From assembly GCA_019075905.1 (NCBI GenBank), contig JAGXAM010000001.1, forward strand, positions 62,001 through 126,000: DNA of 64,000 bases, read 5' to 3'. Source of the DNA: Hyphomicrobiales bacterium (GTDB lineage Bacteria; Pseudomonadota; Alphaproteobacteria; Rhizobiales; Beijerinckiaceae). Made by a program: the position numbers and the translations under genes. Below are positions 27,750-36,260 of the stretch, piece after piece (within the stretch, counting starts at the first letter, position 1; every line of letters begins with the position of its first letter). The notes beneath the pieces were generated by a model, which worked only from the letters and a program-made list of their open reading frames with translations, searched no databases and was not told where the DNA came from.

Positions 27750-30068
27750 TTGCTTGAAATGCCTTGGCCCCAAGCGGGCAGACCGGCCGTGCCGCATGAA
27801 TCGGCGGCGCGGCATGTCGCGGGCTCAGCCCTCTATATTGATGACATGCCCGAGCCGGCCGGGACGCTGCATATTGCGCTCGGCCTCTCCAGCGAGGCCC
27901 ATGCCGACATCACCGGGCTTGATCTTGAGGCGGTGCGCCAGGCTGCCGGCGTCGTCGCGGTGTTTACGGCTGACGATATTCCCGGCGTCAATGATATCAG
28001 CGCCACCCACAGCCATGATGAGCCGCTGCTGGCGCAGGGACGCGTCAGCTATCATGGCCAACCGGTCTTTGCGGTGGCGGCGACCTCGCGCCTCGCCGCG
28101 CGCCGCGCCGTCGCCAAGGCCAGAATCTCCTATGCCGCCTTGCCGGCGATCATTGATATTGCCGCGGCGCAGCCGGGCGGTGTGATGGTCTGTGCGCCGA
28201 TGGTGTTGCAGCGAGGCGATCCGGCGCCGGGGCTCGCGGCCGCCACCATGCGGCTTGGCGGCGAGATGCGCTGCGGCGGCCAGGAGCATTTTTATCTCGA
28301 AGGGCAGATTGCCCTCGCCCTGCCGGGTGAGGCGGACGAAATCATCATTCACTCATCGACCCAGCACCCGAGCGAGGTGCAAGCCATGGTCGCGGCGGTG
28401 CTCGGGGTGGCGCGCCATGCGGTGATCGTCGAAGTGCGACGCATGGGCGGGGCGTTCGGCGGCAAGGAGACGCAAGGCAACCTCTTTGCCAGCATTGCCG
28501 CGCTGGTGGCGCGGGCGACAGGGCGGCCCGCGAAAATACGCCCCGACCGCGATGATGATTTCATCATTACCGGCAAGCGCCATGATTTTCTGCTGAGCTA
28601 TGACGCGGCATTCACGGAGGACGGGCGCATCGAGGCGGTGGCGATGCAACTTGCGGCGCGTTGCGGCTTCAGCGCCGATTTATCCGGCCCGGTGACAGAC
28701 CGGGCGCTGTTTCATGCCGACAATGCCTATTTTTATCCGGCGGTGCGGCTGACCTCGCAGCCGCTGCGGACGAATACGCCCTCCAACACCGCCTTTCGCG
28801 GCTTTGGCGGGCCGCAAGGCATGCTGGCGGCTGAACGGCTGATGGAGGAGATTGCCTATGCCACCGGGCAAGACCCGCTGGATGTGCGCAAGGCCAATCT
28901 TTATGCGCCCGGGCGCAATGTCACGCCCTATCACCAGACGGTCAGTGACCTCAACGGCCTCGCGCTTGTCGAGCAGCTTGAGGCCAGCAGCGACTACCGC
29001 GCCCGGCGGGCGGCGATAAGGGCCTTTAATGCAAAAAGCCCGGTGATCCGCCACGGCATCGCCCTGACGCCGGTCAAATTCGGCATATCCTTCACGGCGA
29101 CGGCCTTCAACCAGGCCGGTGCGCTGGTGCATATTTATACGGATGGTTCGGTGCAGGTGAACCATGGCGGCACGGAAATGGGCCAGGGCCTGCACAGCAA
29201 GATCATCGAGGTGGTGGCGCGCACGCTGCAGGTGCCGCAAGAGGCCATCAGGATCAGCGCCACCAATACCGGCAAGGTGCCGAACACCTCGGCGACGGCA
29301 GCCTCGTCGGGGGCCGATCTCAACGGCAAGGCCGCCGAGGCGGCGGCGCTGACACTGAAAACCCGGCTGATCGATTTTGCCTGCCGACATTATCACCTGA
29401 AACCCGAGCAGGTGCGATTTACCCGTGAGGGGGTCGTGCTTGGCACCTCGGTGCTGAGTTTTGCCAGACTGGCGCAGGCCGCCTATGGCGCGCGGGTGCA
29501 GCTTTCGGCCACCGGCTTTTATGCCACGCCGGACATTCACTGGGATCGGGCCAGCGGCAAGGGCCAGCCGTTCTATTATTTCGCCTGGGGTGCGGCGGTG
29601 AGTGAGGTGGCGATTGATACGCTGACCGGCGAATACCGGCTGCTGCGGGTCGATATCCTGCATGATGTCGGCCAGTCGCTGCATGAAGCCGTTGACCGTG
29701 GCCAAATCGAAGGCGGCTTCATTCAGGGCATGGGCTGGCTGACCACCGAGGAACTGGTGTTCGATGCCAAGGGCAGGCTCGCCACCCATGCACCCTCGAC
29801 CTATAAAATCCCGGCCTGCCGCGATACGCCGCCGGATTTCCGGGTGGCGCTGGCGCAGGGCCTCGCGCATGGCGCAGCGACGATCTATGGCTCGAAGGCG
29901 GTGGGCGAGCCACCGCTGATGCTGGCGATCAGTGTGCTGCATGCGCTGGGCGATGCCGTGGCGAGCGTCGCCGATTATCGCTCTTGCCCGCGCCTCGATG
30001 CCCCGGCGACGCCGGAGCGGGTGCTGGCAGCGGTGCGTCGCCTCAAGGATTCTGGCCTCGGCCCCTGA
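27750..30068 (+). CDS. Xanthine dehydrogenase-like molybdopterin-binding subunit (XdhB type), orphan
   Basis: This molybdenum hydroxylase large subunit has the XdhB signatures GGQEHFYLEGQ (substrate-binding Glu), GGAFGGKET, NTAFRGFGGPQGM (active-site Arg), GGTEMGQGLH and YGSKAVGEPPLM (catalytic Glu). All key residues seem intact. XdhB needs an XdhA partner with FAD and iron-sulfur clusters, normally encoded just upstream; there is only a 90 bp gap here and no XdhC follows. I placed the start at TTG 27750, eight bases after GGGAGG. The ATG at 27759 is too far from it, and a frame-open extension to 27687 is also possible. Its last 26 bases overlap the convergent methyltransferase gene. Confidence 0.85.
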   Translation: MLEMPWPQAGRPAVPHESAARHVAGSALYIDDMPEPAGTLHIALGLSSEAHADITGLDLEAVRQAAGVVAVFTADDIPGVNDISATHSHDEPLLAQGRVSYHGQPVFAVAATSRLAARRAVAKARISYAALPAIIDIAAAQPGGVMVCAPMVLQRGDPAPGLAAATMRLGGEMRCGGQEHFYLEGQIALALPGEADEIIIHSSTQHPSEVQAMVAAVLGVARHAVIVEVRRMGGAFGGKETQGNLFASIAALVARATGRPAKIRPDRDDDFIITGKRHDFLLSYDAAFTEDGRIEAVAMQLAARCGFSADLSGPVTDRALFHADNAYFYPAVRLTSQPLRTNTPSNTAFRGFGGPQGMLAAERLMEEIAYATGQDPLDVRKANLYAPGRNVTPYHQTVSDLNGLALVEQLEASSDYRARRAAIRAFNAKSPVIRHGIALTPVKFGISFTATAFNQAGALVHIYTDGSVQVNHGGTEMGQGLHSKIIEVVARTLQVPQEAIRISATNTGKVPNTSATAASSGADLNGKAAEAAALTLKTRLIDFACRHYHLKPEQVRFTREGVVLGTSVLSFARLAQAAYGARVQLSATGFYATPDIHWDRASGKGQPFYYFAWGAAVSEVAIDTLTGEYRLLRVDILHDVGQSLHEAVDRGQIEGGFIQGMGWLTTEELVFDAKGRLATHAPSTYKIPACRDTPPDFRVALAQGLAHGAATIYGSKAVGEPPLMLAISVLHALGDAVASVADYRSCPRLDAPATPERVLAAVRRLKDSGLGP

Positions 30069-30798
30069 ACGAGGCCAGCGCCGGCTGCATCGCCCGTGCC
30101 GGGCGCTGCTGGGCGACGCGCAGGCTGACGGGGCGGTAAAGCAGCTTGGTCGCCTCGACCGCGAGAACGCCGGCGCCCGGCAGGGCGAGGCGCCGCCCGA
30201 CGGTCTCAAGCGCCGGAGCCAGTTGCAGGAACAGCCGGTCATCTGAGGGCGGCATATACAGCGCCTCGCGGATGGTGAGCGGCGAGAGCAAGGCCTCGCG
30301 CATGATCTCGCGCAATTGCCCGCGCGAGAAGGGCCGGCCGTTGCCGAATGGCGTGTGATCAAACCGCGCCCACAACCCGCGCCGGTTCGGCACCAGCGCG
30401 ATCAGACGCCCGGCCGGAGCCAGCACACGCCAGATTTCGGCGAGGAAGCGCTCGGCATCGGTGCTGGTTTCCAGCGCATGAACCAGCAAGAGCCGGTCAA
30501 TACAGGCGTCGGGGAGCGGCAGGCGCAGGGTGTCAACGAGGGCAGTGGCGGAGGGGCCCTCGGCCGGCCAGGCGGCAATGCCCATTTCGGCCGGCATGAA
30601 GGCTATGGTGCGCACGGCATCGCGCGCGAGGTCATCCAGCCAGGGCGCAGCATAACCAAGGCCGAGCACCGACAGGCCAAGGCTGTTGGGCCATAATTGG
30701 GTGACGATGCGCTTGATGGCATGATGCGCGACGTGGCCCAGAGGCGAAGCGTAAAAGCTCTGGAGATCAACGACATCCGGTTTCATCATGGCGGTCAT
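30043..30798 (-). CDS. SAM-dependent methyltransferase-like protein
   Basis: The 251-residue product has a class I methyltransferase pattern in divergent form: LSVLGLGYAAPWL in place of the usual glycine-rich loop, then LPLPDACIDRLLLVHALE and EIWRVLAPAGRLIALVPNRRG. Such proteins sit next to gloB in many alphaproteobacteria, as here (divergent, 86 bp apart). The substrate is unknown. The 3' end overlaps that of the convergent molybdenum hydroxylase gene by 26 bases. Confidence 0.85.
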   Translation of the reverse strand: MTAMMKPDVVDLQSFYASPLGHVAHHAIKRIVTQLWPNSLGLSVLGLGYAAPWLDDLARDAVRTIAFMPAEMGIAAWPAEGPSATALVDTLRLPLPDACIDRLLLVHALETSTDAERFLAEIWRVLAPAGRLIALVPNRRGLWARFDHTPFGNGRPFSRGQLREIMREALLSPLTIREALYMPPSDDRLFLQLAPALETVGRRLALPGAGVLAVEATKLLYRPVSLRVAQQRPARAMQPALASFRGRGQNP

Positions 30799-30884
30799 CT
30801 TGCGAAGCCATCCTTCGTGTTTGCGGTTTGACCGCGCCGCAGCGCGGGCGCTATGGAGGATGATATTACCCGCGCGAGACCGTC

Positions 30885-31655
30885 ATGGCACATGAAATTG
30901 CGATTTTCCCCTGCCTCAGCGATAATTACGGGGTGCTGCTGCATGATGATGCCACCGGCACGACCGCGGCGATAGATGCGCCGGAAGCCGAACCGATTCT
31001 GGCGGCGCTGGCCGGGCGCGGCTGGGTCTTGAGCGATATTCTGGTGACGCACCACCACAAGGATCATGTGCAGGGGATAGACGGCCTGCGCCAGCGCTAT
31101 CCGCAGGCGCGGGTGAGCGGTCCGGCGGCGGAGGCGGCAAAAATCGGCGCCCTCGATGTGCGTCTTGGCGACAATGACGCGGTCAGCGTCGGCACGCTCA
31201 AAGGCCAGGTTCTGTCGACGCCGGGCCATACTGCCGGGCATATCTGCTATTATTTTGCCGATGCCGGCCTGCTGTTTGCCGGTGATACGCTGTTTGCGCT
31301 TGGTTGCGGGCGGGTGTTCGAGACGCCGCTGCCGGTGATGTGGCACTCGCTGGCGAGGTTGCGCGGGCTGCCGCCGGCCACGAAGCTTTATTGCGGGCAC
31401 GAATATACGCTGAACAATGGCCGCTTTGCGCTGGGCATCGAGCCGAACAATGCGGCGCTGCAGCAGCGCATGCAGGTGGTCGCGGCGCTGCGGGCGGCGG
31501 GCAAGCCGACCGTGCCCTCGACGCTGGCCGACGAACTTGCCACCAATCCGTTTTTGCGGGCCGATGATCCCGGCTTGCAGCGCGCCTTCAACATGACGGG
31601 CGCGCCACCGGCTGATGTTTTCGCGGCGCTGCGCAGCGCCAAAGACCGCGCGTGA
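30885..31655 (+). CDS. gloB: Hydroxyacylglutathione hydrolase (glyoxalase II)
   Basis: GloB hydrolyses S-lactoylglutathione to lactate and glutathione in methylglyoxal detoxification. The 256-residue product has the binuclear metal motif THHHKDHVQG, the GHTAGHICY segment, FAGDTLFALGCGRVFE and the C-terminal glutathione-binding domain with CGHEYTLNN and PTVPSTLADELATNPFLR. Length and motifs are complete. A small membrane protein gene follows after 10 bp. Confidence 0.96.
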   Translation: MAHEIAIFPCLSDNYGVLLHDDATGTTAAIDAPEAEPILAALAGRGWVLSDILVTHHHKDHVQGIDGLRQRYPQARVSGPAAEAAKIGALDVRLGDNDAVSVGTLKGQVLSTPGHTAGHICYYFADAGLLFAGDTLFALGCGRVFETPLPVMWHSLARLRGLPPATKLYCGHEYTLNNGRFALGIEPNNAALQQRMQVVAALRAAGKPTVPSTLADELATNPFLRADDPGLQRAFNMTGAPPADVFAALRSAKDRA

Positions 31656-31665
31656 GGGGTGAGGC

Positions 31666-32229
31666 ATGATGACGGCTGCGGCCCTGTCGGATTTTGTGCT
31701 GGCGCTGGCGGCCTTTGCAGTCGCAGGCCGCTGGGGTCGCGGGCGCCCTGCCCTGCAGATCGGCAGCCTGCTGACAGCCGTCGCGGCGCTGGTCGGTGCC
31801 ATTACCTATGCCGGCCTGTTGCCGCTTTATGGCCTGCATGATGCGCTGAGCCTCATTGCGGCGGTGAGCGGCCTGCCGATGCTGGCGCTGGGGCTGACCT
31901 GGCCGCAATCTGCCACCGCACGGCGCGCGCCCTTCGCCTGGGGGCTGGCGCTGGCCGCCGCTGCGCTGGGGCTGGTGGTGGTCGGGCTGCATGGCCCCAA
32001 GGCGCTGCTGGAGGGCGTGGCGGTTGTGTCCATGCTGGTGATTTTGCTGGCCGGGGCGCTGCGGCTCGACCGTCCGCGCCAGATAACCGGGCTGTTGCTG
32101 CTGCTGGGTGCTGCCACCTTCCGGCTCGGTGTGCATGCCGGGGCCAGCGTGCCGCCTGTGGCCATGCTGCATATTTTCATGGCCGGCGCTTTTCTGGTGA
32201 TGCTGCGCATTGTGGCCTATGGGCCGTGA
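31666..32229 (+). CDS. Hypothetical membrane protein with about six membrane segments
   Basis: The 187-residue product is almost entirely hydrophobic, with about six predicted helices (for example DFVLALAAFAVAGRW, LTAVAALVGAITYAGLLPL, LALAAAALGLVVVGLHG and LLLLLGAATFRLGVHAG). I do not recognise a family. It begins 10 bp after gloB and was probably transcribed with it. The ATG at 31666 and the codon immediately after (another ATG) are both possible starts. No metal, redox or transporter motif is visible. Confidence 0.75.
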   Translation: MMTAAALSDFVLALAAFAVAGRWGRGRPALQIGSLLTAVAALVGAITYAGLLPLYGLHDALSLIAAVSGLPMLALGLTWPQSATARRAPFAWGLALAAAALGLVVVGLHGPKALLEGVAVVSMLVILLAGALRLDRPRQITGLLLLLGAATFRLGVHAGASVPPVAMLHIFMAGAFLVMLRIVAYGP

Positions 32230-32299
32230 ACCCGGCGGGTTGCGACATGACCAGCACTGTGGCACAAGGCCGCATCTCATTGGAGCTGGACAAAATTTT

Positions 32300-32620
32300 A
32301 TGAGCATCATCGAAACCATTGAACTTGGCGCGCTGAAGCAGGGCTTGTCAGACGGGAAAATCCTGCTGGTGGATGTGCGCGAGGATGATGAATATGCCGA
32401 GGGCCATGTTGCCGGGGCGCTGTTGCAGCCGCTGTCGCGCTTCAACGCGCATGAGCTGCCGCCGCCCTCTGACAAGACTGTCGTGTTCATCTGCCGCTCG
32501 GGCCGGCGTTCGGTGACGGCGCTGGAGCTGGCGCAAGCGCAGGGGCGCAGCGACATCAAGGTGCATTATCGCGGCGGCATGCTCGGCTGGGCCGACGCCG
32601 GCGAACCCATCGAGACATGA
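32300..32620 (+). CDS. Single-domain rhodanese-like sulfurtransferase
   Basis: From the ATG at 32300 the product is 106 residues. It has the rhodanese fold with LLVDVREDDEYAEGHVAGAL and the active-site loop FICRSGRRS, where the Cys accepts sulfane sulfur. Such proteins start the Rhd-TusA-DsrE relay that delivers cytoplasmic persulfide to oxidising enzymes. Its place at the edge of the sulfur island, convergent with the exported DsrE-like genes, fits that role, but the gene is not in the same operon. A longer frame from 32210 overlaps the membrane-protein gene. Confidence 0.88.
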   Translation: MSIIETIELGALKQGLSDGKILLVDVREDDEYAEGHVAGALLQPLSRFNAHELPPPSDKTVVFICRSGRRSVTALELAQAQGRSDIKVHYRGGMLGWADAGEPIET

Positions 32621-32648
32621 TCGCGGCCTGAAGTACGCATAGCCCGCT

Positions 32649-32678
32649 GCCCGCCACCCGGGAATTCGCGTGGCGGGC
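32649..32678. terminator. Bidirectional terminator-like hairpin between convergent genes
   Basis: A 9-bp perfect stem (32649-32657 GCCCGCCAC with 32670-32678) encloses a 12-base loop. It sits between the rhodanese gene (plus) and the exported DsrE-like gene (minus), both ending here. No long T-run follows on either strand, so efficiency is uncertain. Confidence 0.55.
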
Positions 32679-32684
32679 GAAGCC

Positions 32685-33194
32685 TTATTTATCGAGCAAT
32701 TCCACGACGATGGGCTTGTAGCCGAGCGTCTGGTAATGGGCCAGCGTCGGGAAGGCGCCGAGGTTGACGACGGCCGGATGGGCCGAACTCAACCCGGTCA
32801 TGTCGGCGGGTTTCAGGCCCGCGCCATGCACCGAATTGCCGCAATATTCGACCCTGACGCCGGCCTTGACCAGCTTGACCCAGCTGTCGACGATGCCCTG
32901 GTGATCAATATAGTCTTTCTTGGCGAATACATTGATCGCCGGGCCTTCGACGACCACGACCAGCTGTGTGCCCTTCTGCTTCATGATGCGGCCGGCAACG
33001 ATCGAACCAAAGTTGATGCTGGCGGGCGAGACGGCCTTCAGGTCCATGACTATTTTCAAATCATGGAATTGCTCGGTGCTGTGATCAATGGCCGTGCCGC
33101 CGGGCGCAAAGCTGCCGTCATCGGCGGCAAGGGCCGGGCCGCGCAGCAATGCCGCCAGAACCAGCGATGCCGCGATCATGCGTGAATCAAGCAT
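32685..33194 (-). CDS. Exported DsrE-like protein 1
   Basis: The 169-residue product has a signal peptide (MIAASLVLAALLRGPALA) and a DsrE/DsrF-like mature domain (FHDLKIVMDLKAVSPASINF, KGTQLVVVVEGPAINVF, LVKAGVRVEYCGNSVHG). The Cys in VEYCGNS lies where the sulfur-carrying Cys of DsrE-family proteins is found. DsrE proteins of sulfur oxidisers are usually cytoplasmic; export implies a periplasmic sulfane-sulfur role. It is the last gene of the sqr operon, 39 bp after its paralogue. Confidence 0.8.
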   Translation of the reverse strand: MLDSRMIAASLVLAALLRGPALAADDGSFAPGGTAIDHSTEQFHDLKIVMDLKAVSPASINFGSIVAGRIMKQKGTQLVVVVEGPAINVFAKKDYIDHQGIVDSWVKLVKAGVRVEYCGNSVHGAGLKPADMTGLSSAHPAVVNLGAFPTLAHYQTLGYKPIVVELLDK

Positions 33195-33233
33195 AGGTCA
33201 CCCTCAATCGTTGATGGTTGGCTGCCGGGACGG

Positions 33234-33707
33234 CTAGTTCAGAGGATCGACAGCCCAGCCATGGTTGGCGAGCCAGCCGACTTCGAGAAAGCCCGAGGGC
33301 ACGACGTCGGTCTCTTTCACGCCATAGAGCGAGTGCCAGTCAACCTTCAGTTTTTCCAGAGAATTATTGCAGATTTCAAACTGCACGCCGTCCTTGCGCA
33401 AGGCATCGACCAGCTTGACCAGCCCCGGCGCCATGGGCTGCTGCAACATGGCAATGCCGCGGGCATAGAGCACGACGCGGGCCTGCAGGGTGCCGCTGCC
33501 GGCCTTGATGGCATTTTCGGCATTCATGAGATTGTGCAGCTTCACGTTCCAGATCAGGGGATTGACGGCCGTGACCGGAATGACGATTTTGACGTTGCCA
33601 TAGGGCACGTGGTTCATCTTGACCTGTACATAGGCCGCGCTCACAGGTGCTGCGAGCGCCAGGCTGGCAGCGATAGCGGCGGCGGCAATCTTGACGATTG
33701 ATTTCAT
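33234..33707 (-). CDS. Exported DsrE-like protein 2
   Basis: From the ATG at 33707 (preceded by GGAGAT) the product is 157 residues with a signal peptide (SIVKIAAAAIAASLALAAPV, then SAA). The mature domain follows the same plan as its neighbour: VKMNHVPYGNVKIVIPV, TLQARVVLYARGIAML, LRKDGVQFEICNNSLEKL. A single Cys sits in the DsrE-like position. A 149 bp gap separates it from the DUF1641 gene. An open frame continuing upstream to 34079 has no similarity to the family and runs over that gap. Confidence 0.8.
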   Translation of the reverse strand: MKSIVKIAAAAIAASLALAAPVSAAYVQVKMNHVPYGNVKIVIPVTAVNPLIWNVKLHNLMNAENAIKAGSGTLQARVVLYARGIAMLQQPMAPGLVKLVDALRKDGVQFEICNNSLEKLKVDWHSLYGVKETDVVPSGFLEVGWLANHGWAVDPLN

Positions 33708-33855
33708 ATCTCCAGGCTCCGGTTTGCTGAACTTTATCGAACTGGTGTGATTTGGCTGGGTATCCAGAACCTGAAGTAGCCACTTCATGGCACATTCGGT
33801 CAGGCGGTGGCCAGCGGGGCGGGCGTGTGGTGCTGGCGCCCTCCCCGCCGTGTTG

Positions 33856-34380
33856 TCATTGCTCTTCGGCGTGTTTTTGCAGCTTGCTGGCAAAGGACAG
33901 CAGGAATTGCAAGCTGCGCTGGGTTTCCGGCTTGCCGAGCAGGCCGGCCGTGCCGAGCCAGCCAGCCTTGACCGGCTCGTTGGCGGTATGTTGCGCGGCG
34001 TCACGCAGCGCCCCGATGGCGCCCTGGGCAAAGCCGAAGGTTTCCTCATTGGCGACAGTATCGACCGCCGATTCGACAAAGCACACCAGCCGCTCGACCA
34101 TCTGGTCGGTCATGGCATTGCGCACGGCATGAATGGCCATGAGCACGTCAAAGATCGTATCGAGGGCACCGGCCTTGTGCACCTCGGTGAGGCGATCAAG
34201 CAGGCTGTGCACCGCCGCATTGGTGCCTTCATCATTCAGGCGATCGAGCAATTCCAGGGCATTCGAGCCGGTGACGGCGAAACGCTCGACCATCTGGTCG
34301 GTGAGAGCCTCACGAATGGCGACACCGGCGCGGGTGAGTTCATCAAGGGGCATTTTATCGGGTGAGGGCATCTGGTTCAT
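33856..34380 (-). CDS. DUF1641 family protein
   Basis: The 174-residue product contains two related helical blocks (TDQMVERFAVTGSNALELLD and MTDQMVERLVCFVESAVDTV), the mark of DUF1641 proteins, and ends KLQKHAEEQ. These small helical proteins are regularly encoded beside sulfide:quinone oxidoreductases and also near formate dehydrogenases. Their function is unknown; a membrane-docking or assembly role is only a guess. The gene begins 10 bp after the sqr stop, so the two are co-translated. Confidence 0.85.
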   Translation of the reverse strand: MNQMPSPDKMPLDELTRAGVAIREALTDQMVERFAVTGSNALELLDRLNDEGTNAAVHSLLDRLTEVHKAGALDTIFDVLMAIHAVRNAMTDQMVERLVCFVESAVDTVANEETFGFAQGAIGALRDAAQHTANEPVKAGWLGTAGLLGKPETQRSLQFLLSFASKLQKHAEEQ

Positions 34381-34390
34381 TCCAACCTCC

Positions 34391-35530
34391 TCACAACAGG
34401 CCGCGGGCAGACAGCCAGTACATGCGGTTGTAGCCGAGCTTCAGCCAGTGCACCATGGCCGAGGGCGGGCCGGGATTGGGCGGGGTCGTATAGTTGAACA
34501 TGATATAGGTGCCGGTGGTCAGCCCCGTCTCGATAAAGCAATAGACCTTGCCATCGTAATTGCGCGACCAGCGTTGCTCTTTCAGCAAGGATGCAAGGTT
34601 GTCGACCACCGTATCGGCTTCGAAATGCGCGGTCGAACCGGCCTTGGAAATCGGGATATTGGTGGTATCGCCGACGATGAACACATTGTCCGAGCCTTCG
34701 CGCAGCAAGGTCTGCTTGTTGGTCGGCACCCAGCCGCCTGCCCCCAGTTGCGAGTCGGTGATGACCTGCGCACCGGAATGCGGCGGGATGGTGATCAACA
34801 GGTCGTAGGGCAGCGTCACACCTTCTTCGGAGGTGATGGTCCTGGCCTCGGGATCGACCGACTTGGTGTTGAAGAAGGTCTCGGACTTGATGCCGTGCTT
34901 CTGGAATTCCGGCACCGCCCAGTTGGCGACCGGTTCCAGCCCGTGCAACCGGCCGATGGGATAGGTGTAGGTGATTTCGGTCTTGTCCATCACGCCCCTG
35001 GCGATGAAAAACTCGCGCAGCATCAGCGTGACTTCGACCGGGGCGACCGGGCATTTGTGCGGGGCATTGACGTTGATGATGACCTTGCCGCCCTGGAACG
35101 CATTGAGCGCGTCACGCAATTTGCGCGCGCCATCAAGATCATAGAACCAGTGAGCGCCCTCGCTCATGCCGGGAATGGTATCGGGGCGGATACGCGAGCC
35201 AGTGGCAATCACCAGATAATCATAGGTGAAGGTCTTGCCGGAGGCGGTCGTGACTGACTTGGCCTCGACATCGATCTTTCTGGCAGGATCCACAAAAAAG
35301 GCGATTCGCTTGTCGAGCACCTTGCGCTGGTCGCGGAAAAGTTCGGATTCGCGCATTTTGCCAAAGGGCACATAAAGCAGGCCCGGCTGGTACATGTGCT
35401 TGTCGGTGTCGCCGATCATGGTGATCGTCACCGCGCCCGCAGCGAGTTCTGATCTTGTCTGCCGGGCGAGACCATTGGCTATGATCGTTCCGGCAACCCC
35501 GCCCCCGATAATCAATACTTGCTTGGCCAT
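34391..35530 (-). CDS. sqr: Sulfide:quinone oxidoreductase-like flavoprotein
   Basis: The 379-residue product has FAD motifs (QVLIIGGGVAGTIIANGL, YDYLVIATGSRIRPD, NVFIVGDTTN) and the two cysteines needed for sulfide oxidation: Cys160 in APHKCPVAP and Cys331 in VYCFIETG. The third Cys of type I enzymes is absent, so it belongs to one of the two-cysteine SQR types. It would oxidise sulfide to sulfane sulfur at the membrane and reduce quinone. A GGGGAGGACGTC lies directly before the ATG. Neighbouring tusA and dsrE genes provide acceptors for its product. Confidence 0.9.
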   Translation of the reverse strand: MAKQVLIIGGGVAGTIIANGLARQTRSELAAGAVTITMIGDTDKHMYQPGLLYVPFGKMRESELFRDQRKVLDKRIAFFVDPARKIDVEAKSVTTASGKTFTYDYLVIATGSRIRPDTIPGMSEGAHWFYDLDGARKLRDALNAFQGGKVIINVNAPHKCPVAPVEVTLMLREFFIARGVMDKTEITYTYPIGRLHGLEPVANWAVPEFQKHGIKSETFFNTKSVDPEARTITSEEGVTLPYDLLITIPPHSGAQVITDSQLGAGGWVPTNKQTLLREGSDNVFIVGDTTNIPISKAGSTAHFEADTVVDNLASLLKEQRWSRNYDGKVYCFIETGLTTGTYIMFNYTTPPNPGPPSAMVHWLKLGYNRMYWLSARGLL

Positions 35531-35587
35531 GACGTCCTCCCCGGTGGTTGATACAGTCTGGCTTTCCAGATCTGTTATGGCTTCAGG

Positions 35588-35818
35588 TCATTTTGCCTTG
35601 CGTACGAGAACACTCCAATAACCCTGCTGCTCGACGACGCCGACGCACTCGTGCTTTACTTTCTTGCACCATTCCGGAATGTCGGTGACCGAGCCCTTGT
35701 CGGTCGACCAGACGTCGACCTCATCGCCGACCGCCACGTTTTTCAGGGTCGCAATCAGCTCCATCAACGGGCCGGGGCAGAACGCGCCGCGGGCATCCAC
35801 GATTACTTTTTCGCTCAT
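35588..35818 (-). CDS. TusA-family sulfur carrier 2
   Basis: The 76-residue product from the ATG at 35818 has the TusA core DARGAFCPGPLMELIATLK, with the sulfur-accepting Cys in the C-P-x-P motif, and ends in VVEQQGYWSVLVRK. Two further Cys (EWCKKVKHECVG) are unusual for TusA and could also take part in sulfur transfer or metal binding. It lies between dsrE3 and sqr. It is distinct from the more canonical TusA encoded at 36261-36488. Confidence 0.88.
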   Translation of the reverse strand: MSEKVIVDARGAFCPGPLMELIATLKNVAVGDEVDVWSTDKGSVTDIPEWCKKVKHECVGVVEQQGYWSVLVRKAK

Positions 35819-35838
35819 GATCTGGCGGGCTCCAAAAT

Positions 35839-36237
35839 TCAGAGAGTTACAAATTGTCCGCTTTCGGCATCCGAGAGGAATTTGGTCAGGCCTAGCGGCC
35901 CGTCGAACAGCGTCTCGTCGAGATGCGACATCTCCCAGCCCTGGATGTCGAGCGCCATCGAACAGGCCCACATTTTGAGATCGCCGAGGTCCTTGCCCTG
36001 CTGGAACAAGACCATCGGGTCGGGGGCTTTCTGATCGTGCAATAATTTCGCGAAGGTGCCGCCATAATAGCGGGTGGCGGCGGGCACGCTTCTGTCGAAA
36101 GCCAGTATGGCATTCATGCTGACGAACACCTGCACCGGGCGCTCCGACACGGCGGCGACGGCTGCCATCATGGCAGCCATCTGGATTTTTTCGCGCTCAC
36201 CCGAACACAGCAGAATATAAAGTGCATTGTCCGCCAT
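35839..36237 (-). CDS. DsrE3-type cytoplasmic sulfurtransferase
   Basis: From the ATG at 36237 the product is 132 residues. The DsrE fold is seen in LYILLCSGEREKIQMAAMM, ERPVQVFVSMNAI and KMWACSMALDIQGW, where the Cys in the last motif is the expected sulfur-binding residue. DsrE3 proteins exchange persulfide sulfur with TusA and rhodanese. It is encoded between two TusA genes, 20 bp before the downstream one. No signal peptide is present, so it should act in the cytoplasm. Confidence 0.85.
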   Translation of the reverse strand: MADNALYILLCSGEREKIQMAAMMAAVAAVSERPVQVFVSMNAILAFDRSVPAATRYYGGTFAKLLHDQKAPDPMVLFQQGKDLGDLKMWACSMALDIQGWEMSHLDETLFDGPLGLTKFLSDAESGQFVTL

Positions 36238-36260
36238 AGGGTTACCCGCCTTGCGCCCGC

